DNA of 64,000 nucleotides from Paracoccaceae bacterium. Lineage in GTDB: Bacteria > Pseudomonadota > Alphaproteobacteria > Rhodobacterales > Rhodobacteraceae. Location: contig WKFI01000014.1 in NCBI GenBank assembly GCA_014872875.1, positions 248,001-312,000 of the forward strand, written 5' to 3'. This document shows positions 8,762-17,873 of this stretch, one piece after another. Positions within the stretch are counted from its first letter, which is position 1. Every line of letters begins with the position of its first letter. Under the pieces are notes generated by a model that did no database searches, was not told the origin of the DNA, and was given only the letters and a program-made list of their open reading frames with translations. A program made the translations under genes and the position numbers.

Positions 8762-9721
8762 ATGCAGGACGGATTGAACTCTCTGGACGAATCGCTGGCC
8801 GGGCTGAGCGTGGCGGACTGGAAGCTGCGCATGGAGGCGCTGGCCGAAGAGCATGGCATGTTCCAATCCCTGGGCGACAAGCATTTCGCGACCTTCATAG
8901 ACCAGAAGAACACCCTGCTTGTCACCTTTGAAACCGTTCAGGGCATCCGGAACCTGTCCGAACATGCGCAACCTTTGGGTTTTGACATGGTCAAGGCGCT
9001 GGGGTGGTCACATCTGTGCTTCGTTTCGGACGGCGACACCTGGTTTCGCGACAACCGCGTCTTCGGCTTTTTCGACCAGCTGATTGATGACGGGTTCTTT
9101 GAAGAATTCGACAAGGTGATCTTTTACGGGGCCGGTCCCTGCGGCTATGCGGCATCGGCCTTTTCCGTCGCCGCTCCCGGTGCCACCGTGGTCGCCATCC
9201 AGCCGCAGGCGACGCTGGATCCGCGCATGACCGAATGGGATGACCGGTTCACCGAAATGCGCCGTGTCAATTTCAACGATCGCTACGGCTATGCTCCGGA
9301 TATGCTGGACGCGGCCGACCGGGCCTTTGTTTTCTATGATCCCAAACAGGATCTGGACGCAATGCATGCCACACTGTTCGAACGCCCCAATGTGGAACGT
9401 CTTCGGATGCCCAACATGGGCGCAACCTTGCAGACCAGGATGATCAACATGAACATCCTCTATCGTGTCCTGTCTCTGGCCGGTGTGGGCAAGCTGTCGC
9501 GCAAGACCTTCTACAAGCTCTACCGCGCCCGCCGCGACAATGTCGCCTATCTGCGCGGGCTGATGGCGTTGCTGGATGCAGAAGAACGCCCCTATCTGAA
9601 CGCACTTCTGTGTCGCAATGTGGTGACCCGGCAGCACGCGCCGAAATTCCGCCGCCGCCTGGACGCGCTGGAGAAACAGGCCGAAGCCGGAGATTTCACC
9701 CTGCCGCCGCAGACGGTCTGA
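8762..9721 (+). CDS. Uncharacterised protein with degenerate alpha/beta-hydrolase-like core
   Basis: 319 residues. The central FYGAGPCGYAASAF (about 121-134) aligns with the nucleophile elbow of small alpha/beta hydrolases (YG-x-S-x-GGYAA), but glycine sits where the serine should be. The usual histidine position near RMPNMGATL (about 217-225) also lacks His. Similar roseobacter proteins are, as I recall, often labelled phosphoadenosine phosphosulfate reductase, but I see no PAPS-reductase motif. The C-terminal 90 residues are basic and helical. It follows the glycosyltransferases after a 192-base gap with no clear promoter. Function unknown. Confidence 0.55.
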   Translation: MQDGLNSLDESLAGLSVADWKLRMEALAEEHGMFQSLGDKHFATFIDQKNTLLVTFETVQGIRNLSEHAQPLGFDMVKALGWSHLCFVSDGDTWFRDNRVFGFFDQLIDDGFFEEFDKVIFYGAGPCGYAASAFSVAAPGATVVAIQPQATLDPRMTEWDDRFTEMRRVNFNDRYGYAPDMLDAADRAFVFYDPKQDLDAMHATLFERPNVERLRMPNMGATLQTRMINMNILYRVLSLAGVGKLSRKTFYKLYRARRDNVAYLRGLMALLDAEERPYLNALLCRNVVTRQHAPKFRRRLDALEKQAEAGDFTLPPQTV

Positions 9722-9730
9722 GGTTCACCC

Positions 9731-10180
9731 CTACAGCTTTTGTGCTGCGTCCAGCAGGCGCATCCGGATGTGATGCCGCCAGCGATAGAGCAGCCAGGCC
9801 GACACCGCCACCAGAGACGTTTTCCAGCCGGCCTCGATCTCGACCCGATCCAGCAACACGGAAGTGCCGTCGCCCGCATCGCGAACCTCCAGTTCGTGAA
9901 ACAGACGGGTCACGCCCATCCCTTCTTCAAGCGTCGCCATGCGGCGCGTCTCCGGATCGCATTCGGTCACCCGCATCGTATAAGGTTGGCGTGGCCACAA
10001 GCCAAACAGCGACATGGCAACATCGATCACCTGGCCAGCGCGAACCGGGCCAGAGGGCAGATGATCGAACTGCACCCAAGGTTTGGTTACCGCATCCAAA
10101 GTGTCCAGATCGATGACCAGATCGAACAAGCGATCCGGATCCACGGGATAATTCTGTTCAAAGGTCAGTGTTCTAGGCAT
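9731..10180 (-). CDS. SRPBCC-fold (polyketide cyclase/START-like) protein
   Basis: This 149-residue protein has the pattern of the SRPBCC ligand-binding fold. It opens with a strand and helix (FEQNYPVDPDRLFDLVIDLD), ends with a long C-terminal helix (VAVSAWLLYRWRHHIRMRLL), and has beta strands between them. Such proteins bind hydrophobic ligands. The ATG at 10180 is the natural start; the frame runs on far upstream only because it is antisense to pyrC. It converges on the rightward 8762-9721 gene with a nine-base gap and diverges from pyrC. Confidence 0.65.
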   Translation of the reverse strand: MPRTLTFEQNYPVDPDRLFDLVIDLDTLDAVTKPWVQFDHLPSGPVRAGQVIDVAMSLFGLWPRQPYTMRVTECDPETRRMATLEEGMGVTRLFHELEVRDAGDGTSVLLDRVEIEAGWKTSLVAVSAWLLYRWRHHIRMRLLDAAQKL

Positions 10181-10306
10181 GAAAAGGTCTCGCCCGGTCA
10201 CACTGCCCAAGCCCGCCAGAACAGGGAAGCGCGCAAATTGCCTCGCCCCTGTTCGGATCCGATCCACCCCCTTCCCCGAACCGCGCCCCTGTGCTAGGGC
10301 GCAGGC

Positions 10307-11347
10307 ATGACCCACTCCCTGACGATCCGCCGCCCCGATGACTGGCATCTGCACCTGCGCGATGGCGCCATGCTGCAGGCCGTCCTGCCCGAAACCGCGC
10401 GCCATTTTGCCCGCGCGATCATCATGCCGAACCTCGTGCCGCCCGTGGTGAAAGGTGACCACGCCGCTGCCTATCGCGACCGTATTCTGGCCGCTCTGCC
10501 CGACGGCATGACGTTCGAGCCGCTGATGACGCTCTACCTGACCGAAGACACGGACGCCGAGGACATGGCCGCCGCCCATGCCAGCGGACTGGTCAAAGCG
10601 GTCAAGCTGTACCCCGCCGGAGCCACCACAAACTCGGCTTCGGGTGTACGCGATTTCGACAAAGTCCGCGGTGTGTTGGAAAAGATGGCCGAGATCGGCC
10701 TGCCGCTCTGTGTGCACGGCGAAGTGACCGATGCCGAGATCGACATCTTTGATCGCGAAGCCGTGTTCATAGACCGGGTGCTGGATCCAATTCGCAAAGC
10801 GACGCCGGGCCTGCGCGTGGTGATGGAACATATCACCACGTCGAATGGCGTCGAATACGTCAAGGCCAACGATACCGATCTGGGCGCGACGATCACCACG
10901 CATCACCTGATCATCAACCGCAACCACCTGCTGGTGGGTGGGATCAGGCCGCATTACTACTGCCTGCCCGTCGCGAAACGCGAAGAGCACCGGCTGGCCC
11001 TTCGTGCCGCGGCCACCTCGGGCGATGTGCGGTTCTTCCTGGGCACCGACTCGGCCCCTCACACGGATCCCAACAAGCTCAGCGATTGCGGTTGTGCAGG
11101 TTGCTTTACCGCGCCGAACACCATGTCGCTTCTGGCCCATGTGTTCGAAGAAGAAGGCGCCCTGGACAAGCTCGAAGGCTTTGCATCGCTCAACGGACCG
11201 GCCTTCTACAAGCTGCCGGTGAACAGTGAAACCATCACGCTCACCAAGGGCGATGTCGCCGAATTCCCCGACAAGATCGAAACCGGCGACGGCCCTGTCA
11301 CCGTCTTCGACCCGGGCTTCCCGGTGCATTGGCACGTCACCGCCTGA
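10307..11347 (+). CDS. pyrC: Dihydroorotase
   Basis: This 346-residue zinc amidohydrolase, the size of the E. coli-type enzyme (348), cyclises N-carbamoyl-aspartate to dihydroorotate in pyrimidine synthesis. The metal-binding HLHLRDG lies at 14-20. Lys100 in VKLYPAG is the expected carboxylated bridging lysine. GTDSAPH near the C-terminal half supplies the catalytic aspartate. It is followed by pyrE 72 bases downstream, so the two probably form a pyrimidine operon, with two palindromes in the gap. Confidence 0.95.
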   Translation: MTHSLTIRRPDDWHLHLRDGAMLQAVLPETARHFARAIIMPNLVPPVVKGDHAAAYRDRILAALPDGMTFEPLMTLYLTEDTDAEDMAAAHASGLVKAVKLYPAGATTNSASGVRDFDKVRGVLEKMAEIGLPLCVHGEVTDAEIDIFDREAVFIDRVLDPIRKATPGLRVVMEHITTSNGVEYVKANDTDLGATITTHHLIINRNHLLVGGIRPHYYCLPVAKREEHRLALRAAATSGDVRFFLGTDSAPHTDPNKLSDCGCAGCFTAPNTMSLLAHVFEEEGALDKLEGFASLNGPAFYKLPVNSETITLTKGDVAEFPDKIETGDGPVTVFDPGFPVHWHVTA

Positions 11348-11351
11348 GGGC

Positions 11352-11399
11352 GGAAAATTCTTCCAAGAATTTTCCCAAGGCTTTTCGAAAAGCCTTGGG
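11352..11399. repeat. Double palindrome between pyrC and pyrE
   Basis: Two abutting perfect inverted repeats. The first has arms GGAAAATTCTT (11352-11362) and AAGAATTTTCC (11365-11375). The second is a 26-base palindrome at 11374-11399 with arms CCCAAGGCTTTTC and GAAAAGCCTTGGG. The first core (GGAAAATTC/GAATTTTCC) recurs at 32876-32905. They could fold as strong hairpins and modulate or partly terminate pyrC-pyrE transcription. No long T-run follows. Confidence 0.6.
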
Positions 11400-11419
11400 T
11401 CCGATCAAAGGATACCGTC

Positions 11420-12100
11420 ATGATCCCTTCCTCCTTCCCGTCAAAAGAAGAAATCGCACGCCTATCGGCACGTATGCTGCTGGAAATCGGCGCGGTCAAT
11501 TTCAACACCGATGAGCCTTACATCCTTGCCTCTGGACTGCCTTCGCCCAGCTATATCGACTGCCGCAAGCTGATTTCGTTCCCGCGGATCCGGTCCACGC
11601 TGATGGATTTCATGACCGTCACGGTGATGCGCAACGCAGGTTTCGAGGCCTTCGACAATATCGCCGGTGGGGAAACCGCAGGCATCCCGTTCTCGGCACT
11701 GGTGGCAGAACGCATGGCACTGCCGATGACCTATGTGCGCAAGAAGCCCAAAGGCTATGGCCGCAACGCCCGCATCGAAGGGGCAATGAGCGAAGGTCAG
11801 CGGGTTCTGCTGGTCGAGGACCTGACCACCGATGGCGGCTCGAAACTCTCTTTCGTGGATGCAATCCGCGAAACCGGAGCCACCTGCGGGCACACGGCCG
11901 TCATTTTCTACTACGACATCTTCCCCGAAACCGTGAAAACTCTGGGTGATCACGGGGTTGAGCTGCATTACCTGTGCACATGGTGGGACGTTCTGGCCGA
12001 AGCACGTGCGCAAAAGGCCTTCAGCGACACGACCTTGGACGAGGTAGAAACCTTCCTCAAAGACCCGCGTGCCTGGCAGGAAGCCAATAAACCCGCCTAA
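11420..12100 (+). CDS. pyrE: Orotate phosphoribosyltransferase
   Basis: This 226-residue enzyme converts orotate and PRPP to OMP. The PRPP-binding motif [14 protein letters not shown] lies at about 129-142 and the [12 protein letters not shown] loop at 103-114 supplies the catalytic-loop lysines. It lies directly after pyrC, separated only by a palindromic spacer. Its length is usual for the alphaproteobacterial form. An inverted repeat follows the stop. Confidence 0.95.
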   Translation: MIPSSFPSKEEIARLSARMLLEIGAVNFNTDEPYILASGLPSPSYIDCRKLISFPRIRSTLMDFMTVTVMRNAGFEAFDNIAGGETAGIPFSALVAERMALPMTYVRKKPKGYGRNARIEGAMSEGQRVLLVEDLTTDGGSKLSFVDAIRETGATCGHTAVIFYYDIFPETVKTLGDHGVELHYLCTWWDVLAEARAQKAFSDTTLDEVETFLKDPRAWQEANKPA

Positions 12101-12112
12101 AGGTAACCCAAC

Positions 12113-12138
12113 GGAACCAGTGTGTTTCCACTGGTTCC
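12113..12138 (+). terminator. Hairpin after pyrE
   Basis: The arms GGAACCAGTG (12113-12122) and CACTGGTTCC (12129-12138) flank a six-base loop. It lies 12 bases after the pyrE stop, where a terminator is expected, but no T-run follows. It may be a factor-dependent or 3'-end-stabilising hairpin. Confidence 0.4.
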
Positions 12139-12161
12139 CATACCCTCTCCACAACAAGATG

Positions 12162-12191
12162 TTGACGCGAAGCCCGCCTTGGCGGCAATAT
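12162..12191 (+). promoter_or_regulatory. Candidate dnaB promoter
   Basis: TTGACG at 12162-12167 is followed after 18 bases by CAATAT at 12186-12191, a partial -10. It lies between the hairpin after pyrE and the dnaB start. The -35 is good and the -10 is weak. Confidence 0.25.
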
Positions 12192-12304
12192 CCTGTTGCG
12201 GGCGGGTTATACACAGCCCATCCCCAGAAACATACAATTTGCCCCGTGCGCCCCGGATCCGGTAAGACACCGGTCCATAGGGGATGGGGGCAGCAAGAGC
12301 AGAA

Positions 12305-13807
12305 ATGAACGAGATCACGAGTTTCGACGGAAATCAGGCGCCCCTTCCGACCGAGGCATCGGCAGAGACCGCGATGCCCCATTCGATCGAGGCCGAACAG
12401 CAGTTGCTGGGCGCGATCCTGACCAACAATGACGTCTATGACCGGATTGCGCTGATCATCAATTCCTCGCATTTCTTCGATCCTGTCCATGCCCGCATTT
12501 TCGAAATTGCTGCAGCGCGGATTTCCAAGAATGCGCTGGCCTCCCCCGTGACGCTGAAAGCGTTCATGGAGGATGACGAAGGGCTCAAGGAATTGGGCGG
12601 CCCCGCCTATCTGGCACAGCTGGCGGGTGCTTCGATCAGCGCCTTTGCCGTGCGCGACTATGCGCAGATGATCTATGATTTGGCGATCCGGCGCGAACTG
12701 ATCGGGCTGGGCCAGACCATTTCCGAAAAAGCCCGTCGGGTGGACGTGGCCTCGGAACCGCGTGAACAGATCGTGGAAGCCGAACAATCGCTGTATCAAC
12801 TGGCCGAACAGGGCCAGTCGGAAAGCGGCTTCAAATCCTTCCTGAAGGCCGTGACCGAGGCCGTCAATGTCACCAACGAAGCCTACCAGCGTGGCGGTGG
12901 CATGGCGGGCGTGTCCACCGGTCTGATCGATTTGGACAAGAAGATGGGCGGGTTGCACCCATCGGACCTGATCATTCTGGCGGGGCGTCCCTCGATGGGG
13001 AAAACCTCGCTGGCAACCAATATCGCGTTCAACGTGGCCAAGGCCTATAAACGCGGAACAAAACAGGACGGGTCCGAAGGCGCCATCGATGGCGGCGTGG
13101 TCGGGTTCTATTCCCTTGAGATGAGCGCTGAGCAGTTGGCGGGCAGGATTCTGGCGGAAGCGTCGGAAATTTCGTCACATAAAATCAGACAAGGCGACAT
13201 GACCGAGGCGGAATTCCGTCGCTTCGTCGAAGCCGCCAAGTCGCTGGAAGCCTGTCCGCTATTCATCGACGACACCCCGGCGCTGCCGATCTCGCAACTG
13301 GCCGCCCGCGCGCGGCGTCTGAAACGCACGCATGGGCTGGACCTGCTGGTGATCGACTACCTGCAGCTTTGCCGCGGCATGTCCGACAACCGCGTGAACG
13401 AGATTGCCGAGATCTCGATGGGGATGAAGGCCATCGCCAAGGAACTGAACATTCCGGTGATCGCCCTGTCCCAGCTGTCGCGTCAGGTGGAAAGCCGGGA
13501 CGATAAACGACCACAGCTCAGCGACCTCCGGGAATCGGGCTCGATCGAACAGGACGCCGACGTGGTGATGTTTGTGTTCCGCGAAGAATACTACAAGGAA
13601 CGCGAGAAGCCGGGCGATCACGAACTGGACCGCATGGAAGAATGGAAAACCGCGATGGAACGCCTGCACGGCAAGGCCGAGGTCATTATCGGCAAGCAGC
13701 GTCACGGCCCCATTGGCACAGTTGAATTGTCGTTTGAGGCGCAGTTCACCCGCTTTGGCAACCTTGCCAAACCCTGGCAACAGGGCGAAGGTGGGGACGG
13801 ATATTAA
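12305..13807 (+). CDS. dnaB: Replicative DNA helicase
   Basis: This 500-residue hexameric helicase unwinds DNA at the replication fork. The N-terminal DnaB domain (PHSIEAEQQLLGAIL) is followed by the RecA-like core, with Walker A GRPSMGKT at 227-234, Walker B LLVIDYLQL and the conserved SQLSRQVESRDDKRP and LRESGSIEQDADVV segments. No intein interrupts it. The ATG at 12305 was preferred over one at 12284 because MNEI is a likely native N-terminus; the difference is seven residues and the choice is uncertain. Confidence 0.95.
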   Translation: MNEITSFDGNQAPLPTEASAETAMPHSIEAEQQLLGAILTNNDVYDRIALIINSSHFFDPVHARIFEIAAARISKNALASPVTLKAFMEDDEGLKELGGPAYLAQLAGASISAFAVRDYAQMIYDLAIRRELIGLGQTISEKARRVDVASEPREQIVEAEQSLYQLAEQGQSESGFKSFLKAVTEAVNVTNEAYQRGGGMAGVSTGLIDLDKKMGGLHPSDLIILAGRPSMGKTSLATNIAFNVAKAYKRGTKQDGSEGAIDGGVVGFYSLEMSAEQLAGRILAEASEISSHKIRQGDMTEAEFRRFVEAAKSLEACPLFIDDTPALPISQLAARARRLKRTHGLDLLVIDYLQLCRGMSDNRVNEIAEISMGMKAIAKELNIPVIALSQLSRQVESRDDKRPQLSDLRESGSIEQDADVVMFVFREEYYKEREKPGDHELDRMEEWKTAMERLHGKAEVIIGKQRHGPIGTVELSFEAQFTRFGNLAKPWQQGEGGDGY

Positions 13808-13834
13808 CACCCGTCCCTAACCACAAGGTTTTCA

Positions 13835-14281
13835 ATGAGCATTCACGATTTCATGCAGGCCTATAAACGGGTCTGGGAGGCGCAGGATTCCGAAGGTTTT
13901 GCTGCGCTTTTCACCCCTGACGGCACATATTGGAACACGCCGTTTCAGGTCCAGACGGGGCCGGACGAACTGGCCCGCTACTGGGATCGGATCAAACTGC
14001 AGCAGGACATCACCTTGACGCCCACGGTTCTGGCCGAAACGGCCACTGGTGGCGTCGGTCATTGGAATGTGACCTATCAGGTTGCCAGTGAAGAGCTGTT
14101 CCAGATCTGGGCCAAATCCACCGGCACCGGCCTGCCCGACCGCCAGCCGGGCGACCCGCTGCCGCGGATGGAACTGGACGGTACTCTGATTGCCGAATTC
14201 AACGATCAGGGTCTGGCGACATGCGTCCGGATCTTCTGGCATTCCAACGCCTCGATGCCCGATCAGGTGGACCAGAAGTAA
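13835..14281 (+). CDS. NTF2-like (SnoaL-type) protein
   Basis: This 148-residue protein begins with the helix-rich HDFMQAYKRVWEAQDSEGF, followed by FTPDGTYWNTPF, a pattern typical of the NTF2-like/SnoaL-like cone fold used by small hydrolases, isomerases and binding proteins. It follows dnaB by 27 bases on the same strand. Its 3' end overlaps the converging exporter gene by 19 bases. The ligand is unknown. Confidence 0.6.
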   Translation: MSIHDFMQAYKRVWEAQDSEGFAALFTPDGTYWNTPFQVQTGPDELARYWDRIKLQQDITLTPTVLAETATGGVGHWNVTYQVASEELFQIWAKSTGTGLPDRQPGDPLPRMELDGTLIAEFNDQGLATCVRIFWHSNASMPDQVDQK

Positions 14282-15015
14282 TAAACCGTCAGCACCGCCC
14301 CAAACACGATCACAACAGCGCGCAAAACACGCTGCGGCACCACACGGGATAGGGTGCCGCCCCAATACCCGCCAATGGCAGCCCCCGCCATCATCACCAA
14401 GGCCTGAGGCCAGGCAATCGCCGCGCCAACCCCATAGACCACCAGCGCCAGAACGCTGATCCAACCGATCACCGCGTTTTTCAATGCGTTGGCCATATGA
14501 AAATCATCGCGCCCGCTCAGCACCATGGCGGCCAGCATAATCTGGCCCAGCCCGGCGCCAAAATAACCGCCATAGATCGAAAACCCGAACAGCATCCCCC
14601 AGATAACGGCCGGCCGGATCGCCTGCCCGCCAAACCGGCGCCGCAACGCCGGCGCCCAAGCGAACAACAACGTCGCTGATCCCATCAGCCAAGGCACAAG
14701 GCGCTCGAATACGCCTCCGCCCAGCCACAGCAGCAGAACCGCCCCCAAAACGCCTCCCACCCCGCAAACAGCCAAGAGTGGCAGCAACGCGCGCCCTTCG
14801 GCGCGCAATTCTGTGCGGAACGCGGGCAAGGCGGCAATGTTTGAGGGAACCAGCGCCACGAAATTCGTTGCATTCGCCGTCAGCGGCGGCAGACCCGACG
14901 CGATCAGCGCCGGGAAGGTGAAAAACGTGGCCCCGCCGGCAACAGCGTTCAGCCCGCCGGCCAAACAGCCCGCAACAAACAGCCAAAGAGCAGAGAACAC
15001 TGTCAGCGATTCCAT
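14263..15015 (-). CDS. TauE/SafE family sulfite exporter-like membrane protein
   Basis: About 250 residues with some seven or eight hydrophobic segments. The N-terminal GGLNAVAGGATFFTFPAL block is the family signature and is repeated in weaker form in the second half (GYFGAGLGQIMLAAM). TauE/SafE proteins export sulfite, sulfoacetate or other organic anions. The ATG at 15015 gives the expected N-terminus but has GGAGG very close (one base), so the ATG at 15036 remains possible. It overlaps the converging NTF2-like gene and is divergent from alr. Confidence 0.85.
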   Translation of the reverse strand: MESLTVFSALWLFVAGCLAGGLNAVAGGATFFTFPALIASGLPPLTANATNFVALVPSNIAALPAFRTELRAEGRALLPLLAVCGVGGVLGAVLLLWLGGGVFERLVPWLMGSATLLFAWAPALRRRFGGQAIRPAVIWGMLFGFSIYGGYFGAGLGQIMLAAMVLSGRDDFHMANALKNAVIGWISVLALVVYGVGAAIAWPQALVMMAGAAIGGYWGGTLSRVVPQRVLRAVVIVFGAVLTVYYFWST

Positions 15016-15183
15016 GCCTCCATATGACGGTTGCACTCTGCTCGTGACCAGCCCCCAATGTCAGGACCCAAGAAAAGCACAGGCGCCCATAATAGCCCCC
15101 TTGCCCAAGCCAATGCGCACAAAGCCGCGCAGAGCGGGAATAATTCCGCTTGACCCGCAGCGATCCCATGTCATGAAAGCGGC

Positions 15184-16218
15184 ATGAGCACCGCAAGACT
15201 AACAATTGATCTGGACGCGCTTGTCGCCAACTGGCGCGCCCTGGATTCACTGACCCGCGTCGAAACCGGCGCGGTTGTCAAAGCCAACGGATATGGCCTG
15301 GATTCCGGCCAGGTCGGACGCGCGCTGGCCATGGCCGGCGTCCGCAATTTCTTTGTTGCCGTAGCCGAGGAAGGCGCCATCCTGCGCCGTGCTCTGGGAC
15401 CGGGACCGCAGATCTCGGTCTTTTCGGGCCATTGCGACGGCGACACTGCACTGATCCGCGACAATGACCTGACGCCGATGCTGAATTCGGTCGATCAGAT
15501 GCTGCGCCATGTCGAGGCGCTGCCGGGGGCCGCCTTTGGCATCCAGCTGGACAGCGGCATGAACCGGCTGGGCATGGAACCTGCCGAATGGGCCGCCCTG
15601 CGCGACATTGCTCTGTCACAGAATCCGGTGCTGATCATGTCGCATCTGGCCTGTGCGGATGAGCCCGCCCACCCGATGAACGCCCAGCAACTAAGCGTTT
15701 TCAAAGAGATGACGGACGGGCTTTCTGTTCCACGCTCGCTGGCCGCGACCGGCGGAACGCTTCTGGGGCCCGAGTACCATTTCGACCTCTGCCGCCCCGG
15801 CGTTGGTCTCTATGGCGGGATGCCGTTCGAGGACGCTCTTGCTGTGGTGCAGCTGGACTTGCCCGTCATCCAGATCCGCGACCTGCAGCCCGGCGAAACC
15901 GTGGGCTATTCCAACACCTGGACTGCGCAACGCCCGTCACGTATCGCCACGGTCTCGGCCGGGTATGCCGACGGGTTGATCCGTGCCTTGGGCGCCACCG
16001 CGGTCACCTTTGCCGGTGACGAGGTCTGCCCCATTGTCGGCCGCGTCTCCATGGATCTGATCACCGTGGATGTCACCGATCTGGACCATGACCCCAGTTT
16101 CCTGACCCTGCTGAACGACCGCCAGACCGTAGATGATCTGGCTGATGCCGCGGGCACCATCGGATATGAGATCCTGACCTCGCTTGGCGCCCGTTACCAA
16201 CGACGGTACAAGGGATGA
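15184..16218 (+). CDS. alr: Alanine racemase
   Basis: This 344-residue PLP enzyme interconverts L- and D-alanine for peptidoglycan. The PLP lysine is Lys33 in VVKANGYGL. The second catalytic base is the Tyr in SAGYADGL near residue 261. [17 protein letters not shown] is the conserved C-domain motif. Its stop overlaps the start of the MlaE-type permease (ATGA), so alr appears to lead a small operon with a lipid ABC transporter. Confidence 0.95.
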   Translation: MSTARLTIDLDALVANWRALDSLTRVETGAVVKANGYGLDSGQVGRALAMAGVRNFFVAVAEEGAILRRALGPGPQISVFSGHCDGDTALIRDNDLTPMLNSVDQMLRHVEALPGAAFGIQLDSGMNRLGMEPAEWAALRDIALSQNPVLIMSHLACADEPAHPMNAQQLSVFKEMTDGLSVPRSLAATGGTLLGPEYHFDLCRPGVGLYGGMPFEDALAVVQLDLPVIQIRDLQPGETVGYSNTWTAQRPSRIATVSAGYADGLIRALGATAVTFAGDEVCPIVGRVSMDLITVDVTDLDHDPSFLTLLNDRQTVDDLADAAGTIGYEILTSLGARYQRRYKG

Positions 16219-16997
16219 ACCCGCTGACTGCACTGGCCCAGCTCGGGCGCACCGTTCTGATGGCGCTCGCCGCCATTGGGCGCGTGTCGCTGTTTGCGCT
16301 GGATGCGGTCAGCCACATGCTGCGCCCCCCGTTCTATCCCCGCGAATTCGGTCAGGCCCTGCTGCAGATCGGCTGGCTTTCGCTCCCTGTTGTGGGGCTG
16401 ACCGCGATCTTCACCGGCGGCGCGCTGGCGCTGCAGATCTATGCCGGCGGTGCGCGCTTCAACGCCGAAGCCGTGGTGCCCCAGATCGTCGCCATCGGCA
16501 TGGTGCGCGAGCTTGGCCCGGTGCTGGTCGGGCTGATGATCGCCGCCCGCGTGACCTCCTCCATCGCCGCCGAGATCGCCACGATGAAAGTGACCGAGCA
16601 GATCGACGCTCTTGTCACGCTCTCGACCCATCCAATGAAATACCTCGTCGCGCCCCGGGTTCTGGCCGCGCTGCTGACCGTGCCGGTTCTGGTCGGCGTT
16701 GGCGACATTATCGGCATCATGGGCGGCTACACCGTGGCGACCCAGAACCTGGGCTTCAACCCGGCCGCCTATCTGAAAAACACCGTGGATTTTCTTGAGC
16801 TTCGCGACATCGTATCCAGCCTGGTCAAAGGCTGCGCCTTTGGCGGCATCGCTGCGATGATGGGCTGCTATTACGGCATGCAATCGGGCCGCGGCGCCCA
16901 GGGCGTGGGCCGCGCCACCAAAGGCTCGGTCGAGGCCGCCGCCGTCCTGATCCTGGCCGCAAACTTCGTGCTCACGGGGGTGTTCTTCTCGCTATGA
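16215..16997 (+). CDS. mlaE: MlaE-family lipid ABC transporter permease
   Basis: This 260-residue integral membrane protein of the MlaE/DUF140 family has the signature [18 protein letters not shown] (about 95-112) and [22 protein letters not shown], plus about five hydrophobic segments. MlaE is the permease of MCE-type systems that move phospholipids between membranes. It overlaps alr by four bases at its start and the ATPase gene by four at its end. No MCE-domain (MlaD) gene is nearby. The symbol is by family only. Confidence 0.85.
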   Translation: MNPLTALAQLGRTVLMALAAIGRVSLFALDAVSHMLRPPFYPREFGQALLQIGWLSLPVVGLTAIFTGGALALQIYAGGARFNAEAVVPQIVAIGMVRELGPVLVGLMIAARVTSSIAAEIATMKVTEQIDALVTLSTHPMKYLVAPRVLAALLTVPVLVGVGDIIGIMGGYTVATQNLGFNPAAYLKNTVDFLELRDIVSSLVKGCAFGGIAAMMGCYYGMQSGRGAQGVGRATKGSVEAAAVLILAANFVLTGVFFSL

Positions 16998-17740
16998 TCG
17001 TGATGCAGGATGTAAAAAAATCATTTGGTGACAACCACGTATTGCGTGGTGTTAATCTTGAGATCCCCAAGGGCACGTCGCTGGTCATCATCGGTGGCTC
17101 CGGCACCGGGAAATCGGTCGCGCTGAAATGTGTGCTGGGCCTGATCCACCCCGACAGCGGCACCATCCTGGTTGATGGCAAGCCCGCCGACAGCGGCGAC
17201 CGGGACAAGTTCCTTGCCAAGTTCGGCATGCTGTTCCAGGGCGGCGCCCTGTTCGACAGCCTCACCGTTTGGCAGAACGTCGCCTTCCGTCTGCTGCGCG
17301 GCTCGCTGAAGCGCCCGGCTGAGGAAGCCCGCGAGATCGCCATCGAAAAACTGCGCCGCGTGGGCCTGAAGCCCGACGTCGCCGACCGCTTCCCGGCCGA
17401 ACTATCGGGCGGCATGCAGAAACGCGTCGGCCTTGCCCGCGCCATCGCCGCCGAGCCCGAGATCATCTTTTTCGACGAACCCACCACCGGGCTCGACCCG
17501 ATCATGTCTGGCGTCATCAACGACCTGATCCGCGAAATCGTGGTCGAAATGGGCGCCACGGCGATGACAATCACCCACGACATGTCCTCGGTCCGCGCGA
17601 TTGCCGACAACGTGGCGATGCTGCATGACGGCGTGATCCAATGGACCGGCCCCGTCGCCGACATGGATGCCTCGGGCGATCCCTATCTGGACCAGTTCAT
17701 CCACGGGAGAGCTGACGGCCCGATCGAGGCGGTGCGCTGA
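16994..17740 (+). CDS. mlaF: MlaF-type ABC transporter ATP-binding protein
   Basis: This 248-residue ABC ATPase has Walker A GGSGTGKS (about 35-42), signature LSGGMQKRVGLARA, Walker B IIFFDEPTTGLDP and H-loop TITHDMSS. LSGGMQKR is typical of MlaF-like ATPases. It partners the overlapping MlaE-type permease. A PqiA-like gene follows, which supports a lipid or envelope role. The MCE and periplasmic parts are probably encoded elsewhere. Confidence 0.88.
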   Translation: MIVMQDVKKSFGDNHVLRGVNLEIPKGTSLVIIGGSGTGKSVALKCVLGLIHPDSGTILVDGKPADSGDRDKFLAKFGMLFQGGALFDSLTVWQNVAFRLLRGSLKRPAEEAREIAIEKLRRVGLKPDVADRFPAELSGGMQKRVGLARAIAAEPEIIFFDEPTTGLDPIMSGVINDLIREIVVEMGATAMTITHDMSSVRAIADNVAMLHDGVIQWTGPVADMDASGDPYLDQFIHGRADGPIEAVR

Positions 17741-17754
17741 CCACCCAACGCGCT

Positions 17755-17790
17755 GCTTCTTTCTGGTCTCAAATACCTCCGCCGGAGGCG
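17755..17790 (+). repeat. Interspersed element, GCTTCTTTCTGGT type, copy 1
   Basis: The element runs GCTTCTTTCTGGT, then AAATACCTCCGCCGGAGGC, ending in a self-complementary CCTCCGCCGGAGG hairpin. It follows the mlaF stop. The same block appears inverted at 28650-28684 and in diverged direct form at 28732-28762. Confidence 0.65.
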
Positions 17791-17873
17791 TCCTACACAC
17801 TTCCCCGAGCACCCAGCCTTGTGTTGAGCACCGCGCCCCCTTAGGTCTTACCGGACCGTACACAGGAGCGCCC

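Noticed and set aside
10181-11335. Upstream part of a 534-codon leftward frame
   Set aside because: Antisense to pyrC; only the last 149 codons (9731-10180) show a protein-like pattern and a proper start.
11462-12958. 498-codon leftward frame across pyrE and dnaB
   Set aside because: It spans two well-supported genes and their spacer on the other strand, without any recognisable domain.
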